A stretch of 64,000 bases of DNA, from assembly GCA_964562375.1 (NCBI GenBank), contig CAZLSW010000006.1, forward strand, positions 1-64,000, read 5' to 3'. Origin of the DNA: JAJPXC01 sp964562375 (GTDB lineage: Bacteria > Bacteroidota > Bacteroidia > Bacteroidales > Muribaculaceae). Shown one piece after another: positions 33,174 to 41,605 of this stretch; position 1 is the stretch's first letter, and the number at the start of each line of letters is the position of its first letter. The position numbers and the translations under genes are program-made. Under the pieces are notes generated by a model. The model made no database searches and was not told the origin of the DNA. It saw only the letters and a program-made list of their open reading frames with translations.

Positions 33174-34733
33174 ATGCTTGTAAAAGTATACGGAGCAGCA
33201 GTGCAAGGTATCGACGCCATCAAGGTGACCATAGAAATGGCCATCGAGCCTGGTTATATGTTCACGATGGTGGGCTTGCCCGACGCGGCCGTCAAGGAAA
33301 GCTATCAACGCATATTGTCGGCCGTGAAAATGACTGGAATCGAATTCCCACGCCGCAACATTGTGGTTAACATGGCCCCCGCTGACGTCAAGAAAGAGGG
33401 AGCCAGCTATGATCTGCCCCTGGCCATCGGCGTACTCGCCGCCGACGAAAAGATAAAAGGTCAGGAAAAACTCCCCACCCACATGCTGATGGGCGAACTG
33501 TCGCTCGACGGCTCGGTACTACCCATACGCGGTGCCCTGCCGATGGCCATAATGGCGCGCTCATTGGGCTTTGAGGCATTGATACTACCCGCCGAGAACG
33601 CCCGCGAGGCCGCTGTGGTCAACAACCTCAAAGTGTATGGCGTCAACTCCTTGCGCGAAGTGGTCGATTACTTCAACGGCAACTCCCAGCTCGAGCAGGT
33701 GATTATCAACACCCGCGAGGAGTTTGCCAAGGCCCAGGATGTGTTTGATTGCGATTTTTCGGAGGTTAAAGGCCAAGAAACCGTAAAGCGCGCATTTGAG
33801 GTGGCCTGCGCCGGGGGTCACAATATCTTGCTGGTGGGTCCTCCGGGATCAGGCAAGTCGATGATGGCCAAGCGATTGCCCACGATTTTGCCGCCGTTGA
33901 CCCTCCAAGAGGCCCTGGAAACCACCAAGATACACTCGGTGGCGGGAACTTTGCGCCAGGGCTCGATGTTGATGACGCGTAGGCCCTTCCGCTCGCCCCA
34001 CCACACGATATCGCCCGTGGCACTCTGCGGCGGTGGCGCCAATCCCCGTCCCGGGGAGATTTCGCTGGCCCATAACGGGGTCCTCTTCCTCGACGAATTC
34101 CCGGAGTTTTCGAGAGCCGTTTTGGAGGTGATGCGCCAGCCGCTCGAGGATCGCCATATTACGGTGGCGCGTGCCAAGTACTCGATCGACTATCCTGCGT
34201 CGATAATGCTTGTTGCCTCGATGAACCCGTGCCCGTGCGGCTACTACAATCATCCCACCAAGGAATGTACCTGTATGCCGGGACAGGTGACAAAATATCT
34301 GGGACGTATCTCCGGGCCATTGCTCGACCGTATCGACCTGCAGGTGGAGATACTGCCCGTGCCGTTCGAGGAGATTTCGTCGGGCGCTCCGGCCGAGTCG
34401 TCGGCGTCGATACGCGAGCGCGTGGTGAAGGCCCGCGCGATTCAGGCCGAGCGGTTCAAGGACTTCCCCGGGGTGCATTGCAACGCCCAGATGTCTCGTA
34501 GGATGCTCAACGAGTACGCGCGCCTCGACGACCGTTCCCTGCAGTACCTCAAGGACGTGATGGTGCGTTACGATATGTCGGCACGAGCTTACGACCGCAT
34601 ACTCAAGGTTGCCCGCACAATCGCCGACCTCGACAACTCGCGCGACATCCAGGTAGCCCACGTCATGGAGGCCGCCGGCTACCGCAATCTCGACCGCTCA
34701 TCGTGGGGCTCAACAATTGTCAAATCCGTTTGA
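33174..34733 (+). CDS. YifB-family Mg-chelatase-like AAA ATPase
   Basis: A 519-residue ATPase. The N-terminal ChlI-like domain (MLVKVYGAAVQGIDAIKVTI) is followed by a magnesium-chelatase AAA+ core with Walker A LLVGPPGSGKSM near residue 222, Walker B VLFLDEFPEFSR near 305, and the conserved MNPCPCGYYNHP near 347, then the C-terminal domain. Sometimes called ComM, which in naturally transformable bacteria helps recombine incoming DNA by branch migration; comEC is also in this window, but that link is inference. Its length is canonical. Confidence 0.94.
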   Translation: MLVKVYGAAVQGIDAIKVTIEMAIEPGYMFTMVGLPDAAVKESYQRILSAVKMTGIEFPRRNIVVNMAPADVKKEGASYDLPLAIGVLAADEKIKGQEKLPTHMLMGELSLDGSVLPIRGALPMAIMARSLGFEALILPAENAREAAVVNNLKVYGVNSLREVVDYFNGNSQLEQVIINTREEFAKAQDVFDCDFSEVKGQETVKRAFEVACAGGHNILLVGPPGSGKSMMAKRLPTILPPLTLQEALETTKIHSVAGTLRQGSMLMTRRPFRSPHHTISPVALCGGGANPRPGEISLAHNGVLFLDEFPEFSRAVLEVMRQPLEDRHITVARAKYSIDYPASIMLVASMNPCPCGYYNHPTKECTCMPGQVTKYLGRISGPLLDRIDLQVEILPVPFEEISSGAPAESSASIRERVVKARAIQAERFKDFPGVHCNAQMSRRMLNEYARLDDRSLQYLKDVMVRYDMSARAYDRILKVARTIADLDNSRDIQVAHVMEAAGYRNLDRSSWGSTIVKSV

Positions 34734-34760
34734 CATTTTCCACAAAATCCCTTACCTTTG
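34729..34760 (+). promoter_or_regulatory. Promoter of the AAA/PD-(D/E)XK gene
   Basis: TTTG (34729-34732) overlapping the end of yifB, a 20-base spacer, and TACCTTTG (34753-34760). The start codon is 33 bases downstream. Confidence 0.75.
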
Positions 34761-34793
34761 CGTTGCGAATAATCTCGAAAATTTCATTCGGCC

Positions 34794-36359
34794 ATGGCAG
34801 GAAGCGAAAAATACCCAATTGGAATCCAGACGTTCTCCGCAATCCGTGAGGACGGATATATTTATGTGGATAAGACCAGAATGATTTATAATCTTGTTCA
34901 CAACAGTAAATATGTGTTTTTAAGCCGTCCACGACGTTTTGGTAAGAGCCTGTTGCTTAGCACCATTGAGGCCTACTTCCAAGGGCGCAAGGACCTTTTC
35001 GAGGGACTTGCAATAGCCGAAATGGAATCAAGCTGGGAGTCCTATCCTGTGCTATATTTCAGCTTCACCTCGGTGGCTGGTGGAGATTGGAAGGAACTTA
35101 ACGAATATATCCATTCCAGAATCGCATCATACTCAGCGGAGTATGGCGTGCCATACGACAAATCCATCCTTTCGGTTGGTACAGCTTTCGGACAACTGCT
35201 CGAGCAAATTTTCAAAAAAACCGGTAAAAAGGTAGTGGTTCTGGTAGATGAATACGATAAAACGCTCAATGCCGTGTTGCACGACTCGGAGGCGCTTGAG
35301 CGTAATTCCATGGCCCTCCAGCCCTTCTTTGCTCAGCTTAAGGATCAGGATCGTTACCTACGTTTCGCCATGCTCACGGGTGTGGCACGTTTCCGTCACC
35401 TCACTATCTTCTCGGGCGCCAACAACCTCGAGGACATCTCCATGCAACGTGAATACGCCACCCTTTGCGGCGTGACCCTTGAGGAGATGTTGCATTATTT
35501 CCCCGAAGGCCTGGATAGGCTTTGCAAGGAGTATGACTCACCACGCGACGAAATGGTCAACACCTTGAAAACCAAATACGACGGCTATCGTTTCACCGCG
35601 GCCACGGAATATGTTTTCAATCCGTTCAGCATACTTAACGTGATGAAGACCCGCGAGCTCGACAACTTCTGGCTTCAGTCGGGCACTTCACGGGTGTTCC
35701 TTCATTATCTCAAGAATACTCGCTTCAATCTTTTAGACCTTCAGTCGATGTGGGTCGACAAAATCAAATTGGCCGATATCTTCAGCAAAAACAATCCGAT
35801 CCCGTTGCTTTTCCAAACGGGATACCTCACCATTCGCGACGTGCGCGGGCAGCGCATACGTTTGGGAATTCCCAACGGAGAGGTACAGGAAGCCCTTGTT
35901 GACCAGTTGATTCCGGCATATATGGGTATTGATGAGGATGCCGTTTCTGAGCTCCTGTACGACTTCCAGGAACCGATAAAGAGCGGTGATGTCGACGCGT
36001 TGATGAAGCTATTGCAGTCGTTCCTGGCCAAAATCCCTTACCAGCTCTTCAACGGCGACATCGAGCGCCAGGAGGCTACATTTCACATGCTCGTCTATGA
36101 ACTGTTCCTGATGATAGGAGTGAAGTGCCAGAGCGAGATCTCAATCGCCGGAGGACGAATCGACATGGTAGTGGAGACGTTGCGCCTTGTCTACGTTATG
36201 GAGTTCAAAATGAATCGACCCGCCGAGGAGGCCTTGGCGCAAATCAACGACAACGATTATGCTCTCCCATGGCAAGCCGATGGCCGCAAGGTAATTAAAA
36301 TCGGTGTCGCCTTCTCATCCGAGAAGCGCAACATCACCTCCTGGACCACCCAGCGTTAG
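34794..36359 (+). CDS. AAA-ATPase-like protein with C-terminal PD-(D/E)XK nuclease domain
   Basis: A 521-residue protein of the large Bacteroidota family with an AAA-ATPase-like domain (YVDKTRMIYNLV near residue 24; P-loop SRPRRFGKS at 44-52; Walker B VVLVDEYDKTL near 147) and a C-terminal PD-(D/E)XK domain (GGRIDMVVET near 453 and YVMEFKMN near 468). The family is numerous, spread by duplication and transfer, and its function is unresolved; a defence or mobile role has been proposed. It has its own consensus promoter and a lower-GC look than neighbours. Its last four bases overlap the convergent GNAT gene. Confidence 0.88.
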   Translation: MAGSEKYPIGIQTFSAIREDGYIYVDKTRMIYNLVHNSKYVFLSRPRRFGKSLLLSTIEAYFQGRKDLFEGLAIAEMESSWESYPVLYFSFTSVAGGDWKELNEYIHSRIASYSAEYGVPYDKSILSVGTAFGQLLEQIFKKTGKKVVVLVDEYDKTLNAVLHDSEALERNSMALQPFFAQLKDQDRYLRFAMLTGVARFRHLTIFSGANNLEDISMQREYATLCGVTLEEMLHYFPEGLDRLCKEYDSPRDEMVNTLKTKYDGYRFTAATEYVFNPFSILNVMKTRELDNFWLQSGTSRVFLHYLKNTRFNLLDLQSMWVDKIKLADIFSKNNPIPLLFQTGYLTIRDVRGQRIRLGIPNGEVQEALVDQLIPAYMGIDEDAVSELLYDFQEPIKSGDVDALMKLLQSFLAKIPYQLFNGDIERQEATFHMLVYELFLMIGVKCQSEISIAGGRIDMVVETLRLVYVMEFKMNRPAEEALAQINDNDYALPWQADGRKVIKIGVAFSSEKRNITSWTTQR

Positions 36360-37291
36360 AGGGGGAGGGTGTAGGTGTCGTAGGCCACGGAGCGGGCACC
36401 GAATTCCTCTTTGTGGGCTACCATGCCCGCGTTGAGATAGAGGCCGGCGTGCTCGTTGGAGGTGCCGAAATCCCAATAGTTGTATCCGGGCAATAAATTG
36501 AAAATCACCTCGTGATAGATCGCGTCGACGGCGTAGATCTCTTTGCCCATGGCGTTGGCCGCGGCGTATTGGAGGTGTAGCACGCCATTGTCGGCGAATA
36601 TAACGGCTCCGGCGACGATTTCACCAGCGGCCTTGGCAACGAAGCAGCGGATGTTTTTGGGGCAGCGACGTGCCAGCAATTGGATTTCCTCGAGGGTGTG
36701 TACGGGGGTGGTGTTGTGGCGCTCACGGCGGTCGTCGACGATGATTTGCCAAAAGTCGGCGGGGTCGTCGCAAGGCTCCACGGTGATACCGAAGCGGCGC
36801 ATGCGCTTGGCCGCGCGTTTCCCCAAGCGAGACGATTCCAGCGGTTGGCGCAGGTCGATAGCCGAGGCCAGGTTGCGCACCGTAAGAGTGGCTCCCATGC
36901 GGAACAAAGCGTAGAGGTCGTCATCCGACGGCCGCTTGTGATAAATATGGGGTACAGGCTTGTAAGCCAGCTTTTTAAAACCTTCGTTACGAAGATACTC
37001 CTGTATCTTTACCATCCACTCCAGCACATCGACTGCTGAGGTTTCCGGCGCGAGCACCAATCCCCCGAAGGTCAAGCCACCGTGGGAGGCCAACGTGTCG
37101 CCATCGGCATTGGCGGGGAGTAGGGCGAGGATTTTATCACCATCGGTAATCACCAACGAATGGTCGCGGAAACGGTCGGCGTGATAGTCCATATATGGCC
37201 GCGAGACAAGAAACGTGGCGTTGCGCGAGCGAGCCACGAAGGCGTCCCATTTAGGGGCCATTTCTGGAGTATATCGCTGAATCGAAATCAT
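36356..37291 (-). CDS. GNAT/FemAB-like acetyltransferase
   Basis: A 311-residue cytoplasmic protein with a double GNAT-type arrangement. VAGAVIFADNGVLHLQYAAA near residue 228 corresponds to the acetyl-CoA-binding strand-loop region of FemAB-like proteins, with YWDFGTSNEHAGLYLNAG near 278 typical of the 'peptidoglycan bridge-like' GNATs. The substrate is unknown. It forms a translationally coupled trio with the next two genes: its ATG overlaps the upstream stop by four bases (ATGA). Confidence 0.8.
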   Translation of the reverse strand: MISIQRYTPEMAPKWDAFVARSRNATFLVSRPYMDYHADRFRDHSLVITDGDKILALLPANADGDTLASHGGLTFGGLVLAPETSAVDVLEWMVKIQEYLRNEGFKKLAYKPVPHIYHKRPSDDDLYALFRMGATLTVRNLASAIDLRQPLESSRLGKRAAKRMRRFGITVEPCDDPADFWQIIVDDRRERHNTTPVHTLEEIQLLARRCPKNIRCFVAKAAGEIVAGAVIFADNGVLHLQYAAANAMGKEIYAVDAIYHEVIFNLLPGYNYWDFGTSNEHAGLYLNAGMVAHKEEFGARSVAYDTYTLPL

Positions 37292-37623
37292 TTCACGAGC
37301 AGGAAAGAGATTGCGGCGGTGGTGAGCAGGGCGATTATAGCCACCAGCGCCCAGATAAATGTGGTGAAGCCTTTGGGAGCGGTTGATGGGGCGTCGAAAT
37401 CATCCTCGAGCTCCTCATCCACTTCCTCTTCATCAACCAGGTCAAAATCTTCGGAATCATCGGGATTTCCAGGATTCTGGGTATTTCCTGGATTCCCGGT
37501 ATTCCAAGAAATTCCTAAATCTATGGGCGCCTTGGGCTTTGCGGGCTCCTCCTCTTGGGGCTGAAGCGCGGGGTGGAAGGTGGAGTCGCTCTCCCAATAG
37601 TCTTGGCGTGATTCGAGTTTCAT
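37288..37623 (-). CDS. Small single-helix membrane protein
   Basis: A 111-residue protein not assigned to a family. It has a low-complexity hydrophilic N-terminal part with NTGNPGNTQNPGNPDDSEDF (around residue 40-60) then a strongly acidic segment (DEEEVDEELEDDFD) and one C-terminal membrane helix (IWALVAIIALLTTAAISFLL), giving a tail-anchored layout. The PGN repeat region is encoded by GGGATTCC/GGAATCC-type short repeats (37461-37510). Both ends overlap neighbours by four bases, strong evidence that it is really translated. Confidence 0.7.
   Translation of the reverse strand: MKLESRQDYWESDSTFHPALQPQEEEPAKPKAPIDLGISWNTGNPGNTQNPGNPDDSEDFDLVDEEEVDEELEDDFDAPSTAPKGFTTFIWALVAIIALLTTAAISFLLVK
37461..37512. 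repeat. GGATTCC-type repeats inside the small membrane protein gene
   Basis: Imperfect units such as GGGATTTCCAGGATTCTGGG and TGGATTCCCGGTATTCC encode the PGN-rich segment. The unit resembles the intergenic GGGAATCCC family. Confidence 0.6.
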
Positions 37624-38681
37624 GATGCGGGGAGGGCTTTAGCGCGTTTCTTGCTCAATGCGATGTAGATGAACGTCCAGATGCCCAAAAGGATCAGCAG
37701 AAGTGTCTGGCACCCCAGGACGAGGTTGGCGAAAGCCGTGGAATTGGCCGTGTACAATTCCTTGTCGGCTCCCAGGGGCATGTAGATGGCCAGGCCGAAA
37801 ATCACGGCGTATTGCCAGGGACCGATGCCGCCGTTGGAGGGAACGCCCATGGCGATACTCGACAGCACGAAGCACACCAGCACCGCCAGCGCGCCGTGCT
37901 CCATCACCACGTCGGTGGTGAAGGGAAAAGCGAAGAACGCCACGAAAAGTTGCAGGTAGTAGCAACCCCACAGTGCGACGGTCAACAGCAACCAGCGCCC
38001 CTTGCCGGGCATCTTGGCCACGACAGCGAAACCGTCCCACAGGTCCGCTACCCAGCCCCGTATCTTTTTCACGAATTTATTCTCCTTCTGCGCCGCGAAA
38101 AGCCACCACACGAAGGCGATACAGGCCCCTACAGCGAGCCAAAGCCATGGCGACGTTAACGTGTTCATCACCCCCTCGTAGGCCGCTGGATTCTCCTTTA
38201 AATAGGCCAAAAGGGCTCCGGAGGCCAGGCAGAAGGTAATCAGGGTCAACAGGGCCACAGTGACGGTGTCGGCCAGACGGTCGGCAACCATGGAACCGAA
38301 AACTGTTGTGAACGGCGCTTGTTGTCGTTGCGCGATATACCCGCAACGCCACACCTCCCCAAGTCGGGGGAAAACGAGGTTGACGGCGTAGGTGCCGAAT
38401 ATCGAGTAGACAAGCGGAGCCAGTGGCGTGGCAATGTCGAGAGCTTTGAGCTGTATCGACCAGCGCATGGCCCTGACGACATGGCTCAGAATCGAGATGG
38501 CCATTCCCAAGGCAATCCACCAGAAATTGCAGTCGCGGCGGATAATCTCCACCATCTGGTGGAAATCCACCTTGGAGAAAAGCATCCAGCAGAGCCCCAC
38601 GGTAATCACCAGGGGCACCACATACTTGAGCAGGGCGCGCCAGAACGACGGCTTGGCTTTGTCGGAAGAGTTTTGGGTCAT
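37620..38681 (-). CDS. Lysylphosphatidylglycerol synthase TM-domain (YbhN-like) protein
   Basis: A 353-residue integral membrane protein with about seven to eight helices of the UPF0104/LPG_synthase_TM family. The signature RAMRWSIQLKAL (near residue 66) and VNLVFPRLGEVWRCGYIAQRQ (near 96) with NGGIGPWQYAVIFGLAIY (near 294) are typical of these flippase-like proteins; the catalytic GNAT-type domain of MprF is absent. Probably transports or flips a lipid. Coupled with the two downstream genes through ATGA overlaps. Confidence 0.88.
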   Translation of the reverse strand: MTQNSSDKAKPSFWRALLKYVVPLVITVGLCWMLFSKVDFHQMVEIIRRDCNFWWIALGMAISILSHVVRAMRWSIQLKALDIATPLAPLVYSIFGTYAVNLVFPRLGEVWRCGYIAQRQQAPFTTVFGSMVADRLADTVTVALLTLITFCLASGALLAYLKENPAAYEGVMNTLTSPWLWLAVGACIAFVWWLFAAQKENKFVKKIRGWVADLWDGFAVVAKMPGKGRWLLLTVALWGCYYLQLFVAFFAFPFTTDVVMEHGALAVLVCFVLSSIAMGVPSNGGIGPWQYAVIFGLAIYMPLGADKELYTANSTAFANLVLGCQTLLLILLGIWTFIYIALSKKRAKALPAS

Positions 38682-38753
38682 AACTGTTTCAGTGACCGCG
38701 AATTTACAAAAAACTTTTCTGATATTCCCTTAATTTCAGTTTAACTTGGGGTG

Positions 38754-39494
38754 TTAGAGGAGGGCGGTGATTTCTTTGAAGGCGAAGGTGAGGGGGCCGG
38801 AGGTGGGGTTGAGGAGGGTGAGGTGGCCTGTGGGGAGGACGTGGGAGATGGTGGCGTAGAAGCGGGTGCCGTCGGGGGTGGCGTAGGGGTGGGGATGGCC
38901 GTCGTTTCGCCACAGGAAGGAGTGGTAACGATTGGATAACGTGTCGTAGTCGAGCTTACTGGCCTGGGCGATTTCTTGCTGTATACTGGCGATAATAGGC
39001 TCGATTGGCAGGTTGTCGCGGCCGAGGATTTGGGCCAGCGACACGGGGTTGGGGGCGTCGCTGAGGAAGCGCGTCTGGTTGACGTTGATGCCGATTCCGG
39101 CGATCGACCAGTCGATAAACTCGCCACTGAGGGAGTTTTCGATAAGGATGCCGCCAAGCTTGCGGTCGTCGTAATAGACGTCATTGGGCCACTTCATGCG
39201 CAGGCGCGACGCATCGGGGACGAGTTTCGCAAGAGCCTCCCAAGTGCCTATTGACACCCACAGCGACAGCGTCCATTGCTGAGCGGCTTTCAGAGCCTCG
39301 GGGCGGATGAGCAGGGAGAACGATGCGTTTTTGCCGGGCTCCGATTCCCACGTGTTGCCGCGCTGGCCGCGTCCGGCGGTTTGACGCATGGTGGCCACGA
39401 CGGTCCACGCCCCCAGCTGCTCCTCCGCGATCATAGAGCGAAGGGCCGAATTGGTCGAGGAGGTTTCAGAAAGCCATTTAATGGGAGGAAGCAT
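38754..39494 (-). CDS. birA: Biotin-[acetyl-CoA carboxylase] ligase
   Basis: A 246-residue biotin protein ligase without the N-terminal DNA-binding domain (group I). TAGRGQRGNTWESEPGKN near residue 48 is the biotinyl-AMP loop, LRMKWPNDVYYDDRKLGGIL near 107 binds biotin, and a short C-terminal domain follows. It biotinylates the carboxyl carrier of acetyl-CoA carboxylase. I start it at MLPPIKWLSETSSTN (39494), since the extra upstream 15 codons come from the ATACACGA repeat in front of it. Confidence 0.93.
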   Translation of the reverse strand: MLPPIKWLSETSSTNSALRSMIAEEQLGAWTVVATMRQTAGRGQRGNTWESEPGKNASFSLLIRPEALKAAQQWTLSLWVSIGTWEALAKLVPDASRLRMKWPNDVYYDDRKLGGILIENSLSGEFIDWSIAGIGINVNQTRFLSDAPNPVSLAQILGRDNLPIEPIIASIQQEIAQASKLDYDTLSNRYHSFLWRNDGHPHPYATPDGTRFYATISHVLPTGHLTLLNPTSGPLTFAFKEITALL

Positions 39495-39498
39495 TTTT

Positions 39499-39605
39499 CG
39501 AATACACGAATACACGAATACACGAATACACGAATACACGAATGCACGACAGAACGATAAAACGACAGATCGATTAGACGACGGGGCGACAAATCGATTA
39601 ATCGA
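39499..39605. repeat. ATACACGA and CGACAGAACGA repeats between birA and tsaE
   Basis: Five perfect ATACACGA units (39499-39541) then CGAACGA/CGATAAAACGACAGATCGATT-like repeats. No gene; the upstream end of birA would read through it. Confidence 0.85.
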
Positions 39606-40029
39606 TGGAGATGGTGCGGGAATGGTCGTCGGGATTCTCGGTGATAGTAACGCGCACGGTGTCGTCGGGGAGCAGGGCCTCGATGCGCTCGGGCCACTCC
39701 ATGAGGCACAAGGCTCCCGAGTCGAAGTAATCCTCGATACCCATGTCCAGGGCCTCCTCGAGCGTCTCCAGGCGGTAGAGGTCGAAGTGGTAGATTAGCT
39801 CGGCGGTGGTGTCGGAGCGATACTCGTTGACGATGGCGAACGATGGCGACGAAGTTTCCTCGGAGTCGACACCCAGGGCTTCGCTCAGGGCGTTGATGAA
39901 AGTGGTTTTACCGGCGCCCATTTCTCCGTAGAAGGCGAAGACGGTGGCGTCACCCATAAGATTGACAAATTGGCGAGCGGCCTCGGGCAGCTCGTCAAGC
40001 GATTTCACTGTGATTGTATGCTTGGCCAT
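39598..40029 (-). CDS. tsaE: tRNA threonylcarbamoyladenosine complex ATPase TsaE
   Basis: A 143-residue ATPase of the t6A37 synthesis complex with TsaB and TsaD. The P-loop GEMGAGKTTF is at residues 35-44, and SPSFAIVNEYRSD near 58 and LEEALDMGIEDYFDSG near 90 match the family. Length is canonical. It lies 10 bases downstream of porX, an arrangement common in Bacteroidales. Confidence 0.95.
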   Translation of the reverse strand: MAKHTITVKSLDELPEAARQFVNLMGDATVFAFYGEMGAGKTTFINALSEALGVDSEETSSPSFAIVNEYRSDTTAELIYHFDLYRLETLEEALDMGIEDYFDSGALCLMEWPERIEALLPDDTVRVTITENPDDHSRTISID

Positions 40030-40039
40030 AATGTGATGA

Positions 40040-41593
40040 TTATCTGGGGGTAAGGGTAATCAGGGGGATAAGCATCTCCTCCATGGAGATGCCGCCGTGC
40101 TGGAACGTGCCGGTGTAGTACTGCACGTAGTAGTTGTAATTGTTGGGATAGGCGAAGAAGTCGCGTCCGCCGGCGAAGATATAGGCGCTGGAAACGTTGG
40201 GCGACGGCAAACCGTACTGCTCGGGGCGCTTGATTTCGTATACCTGTTTGGGGTTGTAGGCCAGGTTTTTGCCCACCTTGTAGCGAAGATTGGTGTTGGT
40301 GGCCTTGTCGCCCACGACCTTGATGGGATTCTCCACGCGGATGGTGCCGTGGTCGGTGGTGAGGATCACCTTATAGCCCTTGTCGGCGATGCGACGGAAG
40401 AGGTCGAGCACCGGCGAGTGGCGGAACCATGACTCGGTAAGGGAGCGGTAGGCGGCGTCGGTCGAGGCCAATTCGCGTATCATCTTCGACTCGGTACGGG
40501 CATGCGAGAGCATGTCGATAAAGTTGATTACCACCACGTTGAGGTCGTTGACCTCGAGGTTGGAGAAATCCTTTAGCAACTTTGCAGCAGCCGGGGAGTC
40601 GTTGACCTTGTTGTAGGAGAAACGGCAACGGCGGCGATAGCGCTCAAATTGGGTAGCGATCAGCGGCGACTCGTTGAGGTTTTTCCCCTCCTCCGAGTCC
40701 TCGTCGACCCACAGGGCCGGGAACATGCGTGCGATTTGCACGGGCATCAGCCCCGAGAAGATGGCGTTGCGGGCGTATTGCGTGGCCGTGGGAAGGATGG
40801 AGCAGTAGAGGTCCTCGTCCTCGATGTTGAACATCTCGGTAAGCATCGGTTTTACCGTGCGCCACTGGTCGAGGCGGAAGTTGTCGATGACGATCACGAA
40901 CAATTTTTCGCCCTTGTCGAGCAGGGGGAAGATTTTGCGCTTGAACACGTCGGGCGACATCAGCGGGCGGTCCTTGGCGTCGGGCTTTGTAACCCACGTC
41001 TCATAGTTGCGTTTTACGAATTTATAGAACGCGGTGTTGGCTTCGGCTTTCTGCATCGACAGGAGTTCGTCCATGTTGGTCTCGGTGGATGCCAATTCCA
41101 TCTCCCAGTACACCAGCTTTTTGTACAACTCGCGCCAATCGTCGAGAGTGTAGGAATCGTTGATTTGGGAGGTGATGCGTGTAAATTCTTGGCGATAGTC
41201 GTTGGAGGCCTGCTCGGTGACGAGTGCCGCCGAGTGGAGATTCTTCTTGATGGAGAGGAGAATCTGGTTGGGGTTGACAGGCTTGATGAGGTAGTCGGCG
41301 ATTTTGTTGCCAACGGCCTGATCCATAATGTTTTCCTCCTCGCTTTTGGTGATCATTATCACTGGCGTCTGTGGCGCCTCCTGCTTGATGAGCGAGAGGG
41401 TCTCGAGCCCGGTGAGACCCGGCATGTTCTCGTCGAGGATTATGAGGTCGAAAGGTTGCGACTGGGCCAAGTCGAGGGCGTCGCGACCGTTGTTGACGGT
41501 AGTGACGAGGTAGCCTTTGTTCTTGAGGAACATTATGTGGGGCTTCAAGAGGTCGATTTCGTCATCGGCCCAAAGGATATGTAATTGGCTCAT
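40040..41593 (-). CDS. porX: T9SS response regulator PorX with PglZ domain
   Basis: A 517-residue response regulator of the type IX secretion system. Receiver domain: residues 1-125 with the acidic pocket ADDE and phosphoacceptor Asp54 (IILDENMPG), Thr82 and Lys104. C-terminal PglZ/alkaline-phosphatase-superfamily domain from about 205 with KLFVIVIDNFRLDQWRTV and TTDHGTIRVENP near 418, containing the metal-binding Asp/His. In P. gingivalis PorX is phosphorylated by PorY and acts with SigP on T9SS genes; it can also hydrolyse cyclic oligonucleotides. Located 12 bases after porW and 10 before tsaE. No PorY is in the window. Confidence 0.93.
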   Translation of the reverse strand: MSQLHILWADDEIDLLKPHIMFLKNKGYLVTTVNNGRDALDLAQSQPFDLIILDENMPGLTGLETLSLIKQEAPQTPVIMITKSEEENIMDQAVGNKIADYLIKPVNPNQILLSIKKNLHSAALVTEQASNDYRQEFTRITSQINDSYTLDDWRELYKKLVYWEMELASTETNMDELLSMQKAEANTAFYKFVKRNYETWVTKPDAKDRPLMSPDVFKRKIFPLLDKGEKLFVIVIDNFRLDQWRTVKPMLTEMFNIEDEDLYCSILPTATQYARNAIFSGLMPVQIARMFPALWVDEDSEEGKNLNESPLIATQFERYRRRCRFSYNKVNDSPAAAKLLKDFSNLEVNDLNVVVINFIDMLSHARTESKMIRELASTDAAYRSLTESWFRHSPVLDLFRRIADKGYKVILTTDHGTIRVENPIKVVGDKATNTNLRYKVGKNLAYNPKQVYEIKRPEQYGLPSPNVSSAYIFAGGRDFFAYPNNYNYYVQYYTGTFQHGGISMEEMLIPLITLTPR

Positions 41594-41605
41594 AATCGCT
41601 TGATT

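Noticed and set aside
39495..39539. Upstream ATG start of birA
   Set aside because: The extra residues are translated ATACACGA repeats and precede the normal BirA N-terminus.
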